A stretch of 64,000 bases of DNA from Kitasatospora sp. MAA4 (GTDB lineage: Bacteria; Actinomycetota; Actinomycetes; Streptomycetales; Streptomycetaceae), in assembly GCF_029893355.1 (NCBI RefSeq), contig NZ_JARZAI010000001.1, forward strand, positions 372,001-436,000, read 5' to 3'. Shown here in pieces: positions 52,626-61,227 of the stretch (positions within the stretch are counted from its first letter, which is position 1; every line of letters begins with the position of its first letter). Made by a program: the position numbers and the translations under genes. The notes under the pieces are model-generated. The model saw only the letters and a program-made list of their open reading frames with translations. It did no database searches and had not been told where the DNA came from.

Positions 52626-53039
52626 GGCGAAACAGCCTTCTTTCAGGAAAGGGAAACGGGGGGATGCCCTCGGCCGCTGCCAGGGCGTTGGAGTGAGCGT
52701 GTTCCGCGGACAGGCCGGACTGCCGAGTCCCCGGCGCCGGGTTGACGAGGCGCTCCGGTCCGAGTCGGGTTGCATGGCGCCGGTCCACCCCGCCGGCGCA
52801 GCCGGCCAGGGACCTCAAGGCGTGCGGACACCGGCGGATGAGACGGAAGAGCATGTGGTAACGACCGCTGTGCCGGCCATCAGGACTGTCGCGGTCGGGC
52901 GTGTTACTTTCCGAGCGGGCATCAGGCGTGCTTGACCCACCCGAGGCGCTCGGGCGGAGGGGGGGCAAGTGGTTCTCAGGCTCCCGGCGCGACTGCGCTC
53001 ATGTGGCCGGGAGCGCCGTGGGCTTGGTCCCTGAAGGTC
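52626..53039. other. Upstream region of the SapA-like gene
   Basis: About 410 bases with no convincing gene on either strand; it must contain the promoter of the secreted-protein gene. An AT-richer patch (GTGTTACTTTCC, near 52899-52915) is the best promoter candidate but I could not assign hexamers. Confidence 0.35.
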
Positions 53040-53296
53040 TTACGTGAGGACGAGGCACCAGCCACGCAGGGCCGGCGCGTGCCGCAGGGCGCGTTCGCAG
53101 ACTCGGCGCAGGTTCGCGGCTGCCGCATCCGGAGTGGCTGCAATGATCGCGGCAGCGATGCGACAGCGGTTGAGGTCGACGCGGGCGCGGATGTGTCCCC
53201 CACCCGGTCTTCGTGTTGGCTGTGGACCCAGATCAGATCGGTGACGGCTTCAGCCGTCAGCTGCGATGGCGCCGGATCAGGACAGATGAGAGTCAC
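53040..53296 (-). pseudogene. Frameshifted small conserved hypothetical protein
   Basis: From GTG 53296 the frame reads TLICPDPAPSQLTAEAVTDL then WVHSQHEDRV. After a 1-nt shift near 53200 it continues HIRARVDLNRCRIAAAIIAA, then LRRVCERALRHAPALRGW to the TAA at 53040. Both parts look like one small streptomycete protein of unknown function. The shift sits in a GGGGG run, so a sequencing error cannot be excluded. Confidence 0.45.
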
Positions 53297-53320
53297 CGCG
53301 ACCAAGTGCACGGAATCCGA

Positions 53321-53494
53321 TCAACTCCGTGCTGATGTTGCGAGGCGAATGCCGTCCCAGTCGAAACCGGAGCCGGTGACGCCGCGTCGATCGGTCGGGC
53401 GATCTGCGACGACGCCGCCTACGGCGGTGGCACCCAGGCCGACGGTGAATGCCACGGCTATGGCGGCGCATACGAAGCGTATCGGGTGGCCCAC
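53321..53494 (-). CDS. Small secreted or membrane-anchored peptide
   Basis: A 57-residue frame. The GTG at 53494 has GGGGAG 7 nt upstream. The N-terminus is a signal-like hydrophobic helix (FVCAAIAVAFTVGLGATAVG), followed by a short polar tail ending GSGFDWDGIRLATSARS. Function unknown. Its stop lies 24 bp before the pseudogene start at 53296 on the same strand. Confidence 0.45.
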   Translation of the reverse strand: MGHPIRFVCAAIAVAFTVGLGATAVGGVVADRPTDRRGVTGSGFDWDGIRLATSARS

Positions 53495-53698
53495 GACTGT
53501 TCTCCCCTGTTTCGTCACCAACGCTGTGCCCGTCAATGGTTCGCGGAACTCGTCCCGGTTCTTGTGGCGTTCTCCGCTGCTGAGAAAGATCCTGCCGTCC
53601 ACACACGGCGGTGTCACGGCCAAAGAGGTGGCACCAAGTCGCTTGGCAGCTAAGTGCAAGATCATCTAGAAGTAGTCATCGCGTTCGGCGCACTGAGA

Positions 53699-53718
53699 GA
53701 CGTTAAGTCCGTTTCTGG
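53699..53718 (+). repeat. Left terminal inverted repeat of the IS5-type element
   Basis: GACGTTAAGTCCGTTTCTGG; exact reverse complement of 54443-54462. Confidence 0.9.
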
Positions 53719-54442
53719 TAGCGGCCGCGTCCGGGTTGGTCGAGGAGCCCCTGACGAACGAGTCGTCCCAGGCGGGAGCGGGTGACGTTGATCGAGGGCT
53801 CGTCGGTGGGCAGGCCGAGGAGTTCGTGCAGGTCGCGCACCCGGAAGACCCGCCCGGGATGCTCGTTGAAGGCGGTCACGATGCGCTGGTAGAGGTGGCG
53901 ATCTCCGCCGGGGCCGGTTCGTGGTCGGGCAGGGTGAGGCCGTCGATGACCTTGCCGGCGGTGACGATCATTGTTCGCGTCCAGTCCCGTCGTCTCCTTC
54001 GGCACCCCGGCCGCCACGCGGACGGACTGGGTGTCGATGATCACCAGGGACGGGTCCTCTAATCGCCCGGCCCGCTCCCGCACCTGGCAGCGCAGGATCT
54101 CCTGGATCCGCTGGTCAAGACCGTCCTGGCGCCACAGGGTGAAGTAGTAGGACACTGCCGACCAGGTCGGTAAGTCGTGCGGCAGGAGCCGTCACTGACA
54201 GCCCGTCCGGTTCTGGTACGGCAGTGCGTTCACGACCTCGCGCAGGTCGCAGGAGCCCGGGTCCCCGGTCGCGACACCCGCTCCTGCTTCCAGGCGGTGA
54301 CCAACGGCTCGGTCAGGGCCCACTGCCCGTCGGACAAGTCCGTTGAGTACGGTATCCGTTCCATGCCCCGACCCCATCATGAACACGACATGCGAGTCAG
54401 CCCGAATGCCTCCGTACCCACGAACGGGCGACACCAGATCAT

Positions 54443-54462
54443 CCAGAAACGGACTTAACGTC
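54443..54462 (-). repeat. Right terminal inverted repeat of the IS5-type element
   Basis: CCAGAAACGGACTTAACGTC; shares GGACTTAACGTC with the fragment ending at 52036. Confidence 0.9.
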
Positions 54463-54463
54463 C

Positions 54464-55210
54464 TCTGAGACGTCGTCAAACGGCACGGTCGAGCGCGACT
54501 TCACCCTCGGCGAGATCCCCGGCGTCCTCTGGTCCCCGGCCTCCGGCACGGCCGATCGCGCGCCCCTGATCCTGGTGGCCCACGGCGGCGGCAACCACAA
54601 GAAGCACCCGGCGATGTCCGGTCGCGCCCAGCGCCTGGTGGCCGGTTGCGGCTTCCATGTCGCGGTCATCGACGCGCCCGGTCACGGCGACCGGCCGGTC
54701 ACGGCGCACGACGAGGCGGAGATCGCCGACCTGTTCCGGGCGCGGGCGGCGGGCGAGCCGGAAGGCCCGATCGTCGTCCGCTACAACGACCACCTGGCGC
54801 AGCTCGCCGTGCCCGAGTACCGGGCGACCCTGGACGCCCTCCAGGAACTCCCGGAGATCGGCACCGACGGGCTCGTCGGCTTCTGGGGCATCAACATGGG
54901 CACCGCGATCGGCGTGCCGTTCGTGGCGGTCGAACCCAGGATCACGGCCGCGGTCTTCGGGCAGCACTGGCCCGACGTCCTGGCCGAGAAGGCGAAGCAG
55001 ATCACCATCCCGATCGAGTTCGACCTCCAGTGGGACGACGAGCACATCTCGCGCGAGGCCGGTCTGGCGCTGTTCGACGCCTTCGCCTCGAAGGAGAAGT
55101 CGTTGCACGTGAACGCGGGCAGGCACAAGGAGCTGCCCAGGTTCGAGGCCGACAGCGCGGTCCGGTTCTTCGCCCGGCACTTCGGCCGAGCGGTCAACTC
55201 GCCGGCCTGA
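54464..55210 (+). pseudogene. Dienelactone hydrolase-like alpha/beta hydrolase, start removed by the IS
   Basis: In frame from the IS edge: SETSSNGTVERDFTLGEIPG, then PLILVAHGGGNHKKHPAMSG (oxyanion region), DAPGHGDRP, GLVGFWGINMGTAIGVPFVA (nucleophile elbow G-x-N-x-G, with Asn where Ser/Cys is expected), and a late His in HVNAGRHKELPRF. There is no ATG/GTG/TTG between the IS end and GTG 54575, which lies inside the fold, so the native start was lost to the insertion. A truncated product from 54575 is conceivable. The unusual GINMG elbow may mean it was non-catalytic already. Confidence 0.68.
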
Positions 55211-55879
55211 CATGAGCGGTCGCGGCGGCGTCCGGCCTGTTGGCTGGGCGCCGCCGCCGTATCGCCTGCTCACGAGGGCACCTCCAGGTCCGGACAGTGC
55301 GCTGCCCCGCACCGACACCGGGGCCAGTCGGTTGCCGTCGGTCGTCGGGCGACGCGGGCGACCAGCTGGGGGTCGTAGTCGTCCAGCGGGTCGTACGTCG
55401 CCTGCGGCTCCTGGCCGGACGCCCCGCTCGTCGCTTTCACCGGCTTTCCCTCTCAACGGCTGGGCCACATTCCCCCAGACGATCTTCCCTACGTCAATCC
55501 GAGGGCAGCAACCCCAGCGCAGGCAGAGCGACTTCACGAGGAACAGCCCACGCCCCGACTCCGCCTCCCCATTGACCGCCCGCAGCACCGGCGCCCGGTC
55601 ACCCCGCGCATCGTGCACCTCCACCCGCAGCCGCACCGCGTCCACCTGGAGGGACAGCCACACCAGGCGCTCCCGGGGCGTCCCGTGGGCCACCGCGTTG
55701 GTCGTGAGTTCGGAAACCACCAACAGCCCCGCGTCGAGGAACCGGTGACCCCCCTCGACCTGACCCAGCAGGTCGACCAGCATCCGCCGAGCCACCCCCG
55801 GCGATCTCCGGCTGCGCGGCAGCCAGCAGTTGTTCTCGGCGCTGGGGGCGGTGGGTGCTCTGTCGAGCGATTCGGGCAT
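54476..55879 (-). CDS. Anti-sigma-like ATP-binding protein (HATPase_c_2) with long antisense tail
   Basis: ATG at 55879. The first 145 residues are an anti-sigma/SpoIIAB-type ATPase domain: RSPGVARRMLVDLLGQ, VVSELTTNAVAHGTPRERLV (N-box) and NGEAESGRGLFLVKSLCLRW (G2 region). In relatives the protein ends soon after KIVWGNVAQP (about 55450), but here the frame has no stop until 54476. The last 320 residues are therefore encoded antisense to the hydrolase pseudogene and are unlikely to fold. Streptomycete versions are encoded next to XRE/DUF5753-DUF397 pairs, as here (divergent, 279 bp), and are thought to act in WhiJ/AbaA-like developmental control. Confidence 0.65.
   Translation of the reverse strand: MPESLDRAPTAPSAENNCWLPRSRRSPGVARRMLVDLLGQVEGGHRFLDAGLLVVSELTTNAVAHGTPRERLVWLSLQVDAVRLRVEVHDARGDRAPVLRAVNGEAESGRGLFLVKSLCLRWGCCPRIDVGKIVWGNVAQPLRGKAGESDERGVRPGAAGDVRPAGRLRPPAGRPRRPTTDGNRLAPVSVRGSALSGPGGALVSRRYGGGAQPTGRTPPRPLMSGRRVDRSAEVPGEEPDRAVGLEPGQLLVPARVHVQRLLLRGEGVEQRQTGLARDVLVVPLEVELDRDGDLLRLLGQDVGPVLPEDRGRDPGFDRHERHADRGAHVDAPEADEPVGADLREFLEGVQGRPVLGHGELRQVVVVADDDRAFRLARRPRPEQVGDLRLVVRRDRPVAVTGRVDDRDMEAATGHQALGATGHRRVLLVVAAAVGHQDQGRAIGRAGGRGPEDAGDLAEGEVALDRAV
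55270..55440 (-). CDS. Small hypothetical protein downstream of the ATP-binding domain
   Basis: A 56-residue frame from GTG 55440 with GAGAGG 8 nt upstream. It is in a different frame from the ATP-binding protein and overlaps its tail. The sequence ends DWPRCRCGAAHCPDLEVPS, with a Cys-x-Cys...Cys pattern seen in small proteins encoded after such ATP-binding proteins in streptomycetes. Its presence supports the idea that the ATP-binding gene normally stops just before it. Confidence 0.5.
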   Translation of the reverse strand: MKATSGASGQEPQATYDPLDDYDPQLVARVARRPTATDWPRCRCGAAHCPDLEVPS

Positions 55880-56047
55880 GGCGAAGCAGCCTTTCGAGTG
55901 CAGGGAGTGAGAGCTGAGACGCGATCAGGACCGGGCGGTGGTCACGGCGATGGGCGGACGGAGGCATGGGAATGCCCGGTGGCGAGTCGCCATGATCACT
56001 TACGGTGAACATTCGGACTACTCCCTGTAGTGTGCTCCCGGCGGGCC

Positions 56048-56080
56048 GTTGCACGCAACCGCTTGCGTCAAGCAATTGCA
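56048..56080. promoter_or_regulatory. Cluster of TTGC/GCAA half-sites upstream of the XRE gene
   Basis: GTTGC-AC-GCAAC (56048-56059), CTTGCGTCAAG (56062-56072) and GCAATTGC (56072-56079) form overlapping inverted repeats in the gap between the divergent ATP-binding protein and XRE genes. A good operator candidate for the DUF5753 regulator; compare 62394-62410. Confidence 0.5.
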
Positions 56081-56158
56081 TGGACAGGAAGATGGGTTGA
56101 GTTCCCATGAGGGGGTGGCAGACTGTGCAAGGACCCGAACAGCCAGGGAGTGCGACCT

Positions 56159-57013
56159 GTGAACAGTCCAACCGTGCTGCGACGTAGGCTCGGCGGGGAG
56201 CTGGGCAAGTTGCGCGCGTCGCGCGGCATGCACGCAAAGGACGTGGCGGCAACACTCGGCTGGTCCGCTTCGAAGTTGAGCCGAATCGAGAGCGGCCAGG
56301 TTCCTCTCCAAGAGCGCGACGCGGCAAAGTTGTTGGCCCACTACGGCGTGAGCGACCCCGATGAGCTGAAACAGCTCCTCAACCTGACACGGCAGAGTCG
56401 TCAGCAGGGCTGGTGGCATCCGTACGGCGACGCGCTCCCTGAGTGGTTCCGCGCCTACGTGGGCTTCGAGGCAGACGCCACGAAGATCGTCACGTTCCAG
56501 TGCGAGCTGATTCCCGGGCTGCTTCAGACCGAGAAGTACGCGTGGCATGTCATCCGTGCGATGAACCCGACGGAGTCCGCCGAGGACGTGGAACGCAGAG
56601 TCGCGCTTCGGATGGAGCGACAGCAGATCCTCGAACGACGCGATCCGCCTCAACTCTGGGCCATCGTAGGCGAGGCCGTCATACGTCGCCCGGTCGGTGA
56701 CGCAGCCACGATGGCCGTTCAGTTGAACCACCTCGCCACCATGGCCGACGAGCGGCCCAACATCACCGTCCAGGTGCTCCCCTTTTCGGCCGGAGCACAT
56801 GCGGCTATGGGTTCATCGTTCTCGGTTCTGTCGTTCACTGATATTCCTGGCAGCGTTGCCTACTCCGAGGCGACCACCAGCAGCATCTACACAGAGCGAG
56901 AGTCCGAGGTTGCCCGCCATGATGAGACCTTCCTACGTCTCATGGCGTCGTCGGTCCAACCAGAGAGATCCGTCTCGTGGTTGAGGGAAGTCGCAGAGGA
57001 GTACACCAGGTGA
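56159..57013 (+). CDS. XRE-family regulator with DUF5753 (WhiJ/AbaA-like)
   Basis: A 284-residue protein. N-terminal HTH: LRRRLGGELGKLRASRGMHA, AATLGWSASKLSRIESGQV. DUF5753 follows (AYVGFEADATKIVTFQCELI, GLLQTEKYAWHVIRAM, VRLPFSAG-like VQVLPFSAGAHAAMGSSFSV, VAYSEATTSSIYTE). GTG at 56159 has AGGGAG 8 nt upstream. It is followed by a DUF397 gene that overlaps by 4 nt and lies divergent from an anti-sigma-like ATPase: the three-part layout seen with WhiJ-type regulators of streptomycete development and antibiotic production. Confidence 0.93.
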   Translation: MNSPTVLRRRLGGELGKLRASRGMHAKDVAATLGWSASKLSRIESGQVPLQERDAAKLLAHYGVSDPDELKQLLNLTRQSRQQGWWHPYGDALPEWFRAYVGFEADATKIVTFQCELIPGLLQTEKYAWHVIRAMNPTESAEDVERRVALRMERQQILERRDPPQLWAIVGEAVIRRPVGDAATMAVQLNHLATMADERPNITVQVLPFSAGAHAAMGSSFSVLSFTDIPGSVAYSEATTSSIYTERESEVARHDETFLRLMASSVQPERSVSWLREVAEEYTR

Positions 57014-57219
57014 AGCAGGAGATCCGCCGCGCCCAGTGGCGCAAAAGCACATACAGCAACGGCCAGGGTGACTGCATCGAGGTCGCCGACGGTTTCGTCG
57101 GGGTGATGCCGGTCCGGGACAGCAAGGACCCTGACGGTCCCACTCTCCTCTTCCCCTCTGACGCCTGGCGCGCGTTCGTGGCCGGGGTGCGGGCAGGGGT
57201 GTTCCCCGTCGACCGCTGA
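57010..57219 (+). CDS. DUF397 protein (partner of XRE/DUF5753 regulator)
   Basis: A 69-residue DUF397 protein: AQWRKSTYSNGQGDCIEVAD, VMPVRDSKDPDGPTLLFPSD, AWRAFVAGVRAGVF. The GTG overlaps the regulator's stop (GTGA). DUF397 proteins are thought to modulate the paired XRE regulator, probably as antagonists. Followed by about 180 bp without a recognisable gene. Confidence 0.93.
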   Translation: MKQEIRRAQWRKSTYSNGQGDCIEVADGFVGVMPVRDSKDPDGPTLLFPSDAWRAFVAGVRAGVFPVDR

Positions 57220-57397
57220 TGTGCAGAGGATGGAGCGGCCGAGCCACTGTTCGCCGCCCTTGCAGCGGGAGTGGTGGTAGGCCGGGCGGACAGTGCCCGG
57301 AGGCTGCGGCCACGAATGGGATGACGCCATGACAGCGGCATCGTCAAGTCGGCGCCCATGATCGGCTGACCAGCCCCGTCGGCGTGGCCACACGTCG

Positions 57398-57820
57398 TCA
57401 CATGTGCCCGTCCGCAGAGGCGGTGATGACCGGCTCGGAGTCGGTGGGCAGGAGTTCGAGCACCAGAGTCACGGCCTCTGCGGCGGTGTCGACTTCGCCG
57501 ATCAGGGCGGAGGGATTGCGTCGGCGAACCTTGAACCGCCCGTTGTGCAGGGGCTCGATCGATCCGGCCTGCACAGTCCAGGGGTAGCTGGCGGAGCTGC
57601 TGAAGAGCAGGGTGAAGTGGCTGGTGAACGGATGCAGCCGCCGGAGTCGTGGTTGAGCGGCAGCGGCCTCCAGGAGCGGGATGATCCCCGGATAAGGGTG
57701 CCCGGGCGAGCGGATCTGGTGTACTGCCTGCATCCACTGCCATCTGAGTCGTAGGGACTGCCAATGAGCCTCGACAGCCTCAGCCGGCCCGAGACGGCGC
57801 GCTGCGGCCATGTCTGGCAT
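57398..57820 (-). CDS. DUF6193-like protein (short form)
   Basis: A 140-residue protein from ATG 57820. The C-terminal 90 residues match the DUF6193 'natural product biosynthesis' layout: RLRRLHPFTSHFTLLFSSSA, YPWTVQAGSIEPLHNGRFKV, AAEAVTLVLELLPTDSEPVI. Family members are usually longer; the frame is open upstream and a GTG near 57886 would add about 20 residues, so this may be N-terminally reduced. Function unknown. Confidence 0.65.
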   Translation of the reverse strand: MPDMAAARRLGPAEAVEAHWQSLRLRWQWMQAVHQIRSPGHPYPGIIPLLEAAAAQPRLRRLHPFTSHFTLLFSSSASYPWTVQAGSIEPLHNGRFKVRRRNPSALIGEVDTAAEAVTLVLELLPTDSEPVITASADGHM

Positions 57821-57973
57821 AACTGGCCTTGGCGGCAGGGACTTCTGTTGCTCGAAGGTCTCGTTGTTCGCGTCCACTGCCACAGTGTCGCGGTCGGAGC
57901 CCCAAACCGGTGCTCCGACAGCAGAGATCATGGCCAGGTGAGTTGTCGACCGAACCGCATCGAGGAACAGCAG

Positions 57974-58528
57974 TTGACCCCGTACTCCCTGGCGTTCTAC
58001 GTGGACGTCGTCACCACCGGCACCGTACTCGGCGCGCGCCCGACGGACTCTCCCGACCGCGTCACCGGCGTCCTGGGGTCGGACTTCGGTGAGCACGTCT
58101 TCGGCGGCCACCACATGTGCCGTGACTACGGTCTGACCGAGTTCTTCTGGGAGCGCGCTTCCGTCGACCTCCCCTGGTCAGGCCGGCACTTCTCCTTGCA
58201 GGTGCACAGGCTGGCGTACCAGGGCTGTACGCTCGCCGACGAGACGCTCCGCTCCCGGTACGGGCGATTCGCCCCCAGGCTCCGGTTCGAGAAGCTGCAG
58301 TGGCTGCTGGAGCGCCGCGGCGTCCCCCTGCTGGAGATTCCGGAGAGCCCGGCGAACGCACCGTACTACCGAACCTTCTGGCAGCCCGATTCCCAGGTCG
58401 CCGTTTCCGTCATCGGCACCTACGGCGAGTACAGCACCCCGGACAATCTGCGGGTCGGCGACGTGTACCGAATCCAAGCCCCGATGACCGTCGACGAAGT
58501 GGAGTGGCGGAGGGCACAGGTCGGGTAG
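57974..58528 (+). CDS. Hypothetical protein
   Basis: A 184-residue soluble protein. TTG at 57974 has GAGGA 7 nt upstream. The sequence is clearly coding (SDFGEHVFGGHHMCRDYGLT, FFWERASVDLPWSGRHFSLQ, YYRTFWQPDSQVAVSVIGTY) but belongs to no family I can name. It resembles hypothetical proteins in streptomycete accessory regions, possibly an immunity-like or SMI1-like fold; that is guesswork. Confidence 0.65.
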   Translation: MTPYSLAFYVDVVTTGTVLGARPTDSPDRVTGVLGSDFGEHVFGGHHMCRDYGLTEFFWERASVDLPWSGRHFSLQVHRLAYQGCTLADETLRSRYGRFAPRLRFEKLQWLLERRGVPLLEIPESPANAPYYRTFWQPDSQVAVSVIGTYGEYSTPDNLRVGDVYRIQAPMTVDEVEWRRAQVG

Positions 58529-58605
58529 CGCCGGGACGCACGCGGTCCACAACCGTTGAACGGCCCAGGCCGGCCCCGCTTTCGGGGAACCTACAGCTGA
58601 TCAGC

Positions 58606-59817
58606 TCAATCCTCGCAGAGGCTCTCGGCGAGCATTCCGTTGATGGCCCGGTTGAGCGCGGCGGAGTCGGCCGGGTCCAACGGGGTGACCGAGAGCGCGA
58701 GTTGGCGGGTACTGCTGCGGTTGCCGAACACGTACGTGGTGTAGCCGTAGATGCCGCCCACGTGGCCCCAGACGTCGCCGCAGGGCAGCGGGAGGCGCAT
58801 CAGGCCCAGCCCGTACGTGAAGCCCGTGCCGGCTGTGACGGTGGTGGTCATCTCGGCGAGCTGGGCCGGAGCGAGCAGGCGCCCGCCCATCAGCGCCGCG
58901 TTGAACCTGGTCAGGTCGTCGGTGGTGGAGATGATCTCGCCCGCCGCCCCTGCCACCGAGGGGTTGAGCTCGGTGATGTCGGCCGGGCCATTGTCCAGCG
59001 CGAGATAGCCGTGGTCGTGCGGGCCGGGGATCGAGGTGGCGGTCCCCGGCAGGTAGGTGTGGCGCAGTCCGAGCGGTTGCAGGATCCGCCGCCGGACCTC
59101 GGTGCGCCAGGAGTGGCCGGTCACCCTGTCGATGATCTCGCCGACCAGCAGGTAGTCGGTGTTGGAGTAGTGCCAGCCCTGCCCGGGGGCGAAGTACGGC
59201 GGGTGGCCGACGGCGACGGCGATCAGCTGCTGCGGCGGGTAGCTCTGCCAGCGGCCGGCGCTGACCAGCTGCTCCAGTTCCGCCTCGGTGTCGTTGCTGA
59301 ACTGCGGGTCGTCGGTGTAGTCGTAGATCCCCGCGGTGTGGTTGAGCAGCTGGCGCACGGTGATCGCCGCGCCGCCGGGGACGACACCGGGCAGGTAGCG
59401 CTCGATCGGGTCGTCCAGGCCGACCTTGCCCTCGGCGGAGAGCTGGAGCAGCACGGTGGCCAGGAAGGTCTTGGTCGCGCTCCCGATCCGGAACCGCGCG
59501 TCCGCCACCGCAGGCGCCCGACCGCCCAACTCCTGGACGCCGGCCGCACCCCGCCACGCCACCCGCCCGTCCTCGCGGATCTCGGCCACGGCGCTGACGG
59601 CCCCGCCCTGCGTGGTCATCGCCACCAACGCCCGCTGAAGCGCGGCACCATCGGAGCGGCCGGCCGACCCGAGAGTGAGCGCACCAGCCGGCAGCGCAGC
59701 TGCACCAGCCGCCGGGGCAACGGCTACGGCGAGGACGCCGGCGCCCGCGAGCAGCCCGGCGGCGAGGCGAAGGCCGTACGGACGGCGGCACGTCGAGATC
59801 GGCTGACGTTTCGTCAT
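58606..59817 (-). CDS. Secreted beta-lactamase-family serine hydrolase / D-Ala-D-Ala carboxypeptidase-like
   Basis: A 403-residue secreted class C-type serine hydrolase. Signal peptide (LAAGLLAGAGVLAVAVAPAA); SxxK in RFRIGSATKTFLATVLLQLS; YxN in WHYSNTDYLLVGEIIDRVTG; HxG in WGHVGGIYGYTTYV. LNHTAGIYDY and GEIISTTDDLTRFNAALMGG are typical of the streptomycete R61-like and esterase members. It acts outside the cell on D-Ala-D-Ala peptides or esters. Stand-alone gene. Confidence 0.93.
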   Translation of the reverse strand: MTKRQPISTCRRPYGLRLAAGLLAGAGVLAVAVAPAAGAAALPAGALTLGSAGRSDGAALQRALVAMTTQGGAVSAVAEIREDGRVAWRGAAGVQELGGRAPAVADARFRIGSATKTFLATVLLQLSAEGKVGLDDPIERYLPGVVPGGAAITVRQLLNHTAGIYDYTDDPQFSNDTEAELEQLVSAGRWQSYPPQQLIAVAVGHPPYFAPGQGWHYSNTDYLLVGEIIDRVTGHSWRTEVRRRILQPLGLRHTYLPGTATSIPGPHDHGYLALDNGPADITELNPSVAGAAGEIISTTDDLTRFNAALMGGRLLAPAQLAEMTTTVTAGTGFTYGLGLMRLPLPCGDVWGHVGGIYGYTTYVFGNRSSTRQLALSVTPLDPADSAALNRAINGMLAESLCED

Positions 59818-59923
59818 GCTGCTTCCCTCCGGTGACGACCGGCGGATCCGGCCCCCGCCAGCCTCACAGTCACCCCACCCGCCGGGCGTCAGTCGGTGGA
59901 GGGAGCCGGTACCTACCTACGTC

Positions 59924-60385
59924 TCATCCGGATGGGCGGATGATGTACACCGCGAAGCCGCGAGTACTCCCGGCACGGGTGAACCCCGCCTTGGTGAGGA
60001 CTCGACCGGACGCGTGATTGTCCGGATGGTGCTTTGCGTGCACGGAGGGAAGACGCAGTTCAGTGAATGCCAGGGCGAGGAGGTTGGTCACAGCCTCACT
60101 CGCATGGCCGCGCCCCCAGCAGTCGGAGCGCACGATATAGCTGACCGTGGCTTCGCCGTGCGTTCGATTCAGCTTGATGACGCCTACCAGGCCGTCCTCG
60201 GTCTCGATACCGAAGACGTAGCGGGCGCGCGGTCGGGCCCGAGCTGAAGCAACAGCATCATGGACGTAGAGCGTTGCTTCGTCCTCGCCCATAGGGCCGC
60301 GGTCGAGGTATCCGACCGCGTCCTGGCTGTAGATCCGTGGGAGTTCCAGCACGTCCTCGGCGCGCAGCTCCCGCAGTTCGATCAC
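59924..60385 (-). CDS. GNAT-family N-acetyltransferase (RimJ/RimL-like)
   Basis: A 153-residue acetyltransferase: IELRELRAEDVLELPRIYSQ, GLVGVIKLNRTHGEATVSYI, RSDCWGRGHASEAVTNLLAL as the acetyl-CoA site, and HPDNHASGRVLTKAGFTRAG. GTG overlaps the stop of the kinase-like gene (GTGA). Last gene of a four-gene overlapping operon. Substrate unknown. Confidence 0.9.
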   Translation of the reverse strand: MIELRELRAEDVLELPRIYSQDAVGYLDRGPMGEDEATLYVHDAVASARARPRARYVFGIETEDGLVGVIKLNRTHGEATVSYIVRSDCWGRGHASEAVTNLLALAFTELRLPSVHAKHHPDNHASGRVLTKAGFTRAGSTRGFAVYIIRPSG

Positions 60386-61227
60386 ACGCCCACCGCCGCA
60401 AGAGCTGCGCCGAGACCGGCAGCGGTCGGCCGGTCGGTCGGTCCGGCGAGCAGCACAGGGCGCAGCACGTCCTGGAGTTCCGGCCAGGGATTCGCTGAGA
60501 CCAGGGGAAGCTCGCCTGTGGCGATGGCGTCGCGCAGCCCTTCGGGGCCGGCCTCCTTGCGATCGATCCCGCCGGCTTGGTAGTCGAGCGGCCAGTCCCC
60601 GGTGGCGCAGGTCCAGAGAACCCCGGCGAGCGCGTACACGTCGGCTGCCACTGATGTCCTGACCGGCTGCGGCCCGGTGGCGATCCAGTCGGCCAGCTCG
60701 GGTGCCATCAAGTGGACCATCGCCCCCTCGAAGATGTTCCAGGGAGTGGTGTCCCGATGCCAGGACCACGCGAAGTCGATCAGCTTTACTCCACCGTCGG
60801 TGTGGATACCGTGCTGCGGTTGAAGGTCCCCGTGCACCCACCCGAGAGTGTGGAGCTCAGCCACAGCGCGGCACAGGTCGACCGCCTCCGCCAGTGCCTG
60901 CGGGCGGCCGGTAGCGCCCTTGCGGGCTTCTTGGAAGACCTTCCAGGTGGACGGCCCGACCAGCCACGGCGTGACATACCAGACGGACTCGGCGGCTCGG
61001 CCGGCCGTGACCGTGTAGCCGGGGAGCTGGTCCAGGACGGACGCCTCACGTGCGGTGACCTCGCCTGCCTCTCCGGTGCCCAGCTTGATGGCGACGGTGG
61101 ATGCGGTTCCGGTGGCTTTCCAGATGACCGAGCCGCGACGGTCTGTGATCTCCGTCAACTCGACCGGCCCGCAGGCAGCTTCAGCTGCCTTCACTGCTTC
61201 CGGGGGACAGGGAGTGAACTCGCCCAT
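60382..61227 (-). CDS. Protein-kinase-fold protein with altered catalytic motifs
   Basis: A 281-residue kinase-like protein. ATP-binding Lys in TVAIKLGTG; catalytic loop VHGDLQPQHGI (HxD kept, with Gly-Asp-Leu as in phosphotransferase-type kinases and no canonical Asn); metal motif IDFAWS instead of DFG; then APELADWIATG and AADVYALAGVLWTCATGDWP as in Ser/Thr kinases. It could phosphorylate a small molecule or a protein, or bind nucleotide only. The ATG at 61227 overlaps the previous gene by 37 bp. Confidence 0.82.
   Translation of the reverse strand: MGEFTPCPPEAVKAAEAACGPVELTEITDRRGSVIWKATGTASTVAIKLGTGEAGEVTAREASVLDQLPGYTVTAGRAAESVWYVTPWLVGPSTWKVFQEARKGATGRPQALAEAVDLCRAVAELHTLGWVHGDLQPQHGIHTDGGVKLIDFAWSWHRDTTPWNIFEGAMVHLMAPELADWIATGPQPVRTSVAADVYALAGVLWTCATGDWPLDYQAGGIDRKEAGPEGLRDAIATGELPLVSANPWPELQDVLRPVLLAGPTDRPTAAGLGAALAAVGV

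Larger units (their letters stand above)
53699..54462 (-). mobile_element. Decayed IS5-family element with perfect 20-bp terminal inverted repeats
   Basis: Ends: 53699-53718 and 54443-54462 are exact 20-bp inverted repeats. Inside on the minus strand are pieces of an IS5-type transposase: MERIPYSTDLSDGQWALTEP at 54364, SCDLREVVNALPYQNRTGCQ in another frame, then WSAVSYYFTLWRQDGLDQRI and LEDPSLVIIDTQSVRVAAGV with the first catalytic Asp. The rest of the catalytic domain is deleted and replaced by a short HTH-like frame (VTAFNEHPGRVFRVRDLHEL ... RLGRLVRQGLL) that ends within the repeat. CTGAGA occurs beside both ends. Intact ends could still be mobilised by a related transposase. Confidence 0.75.
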
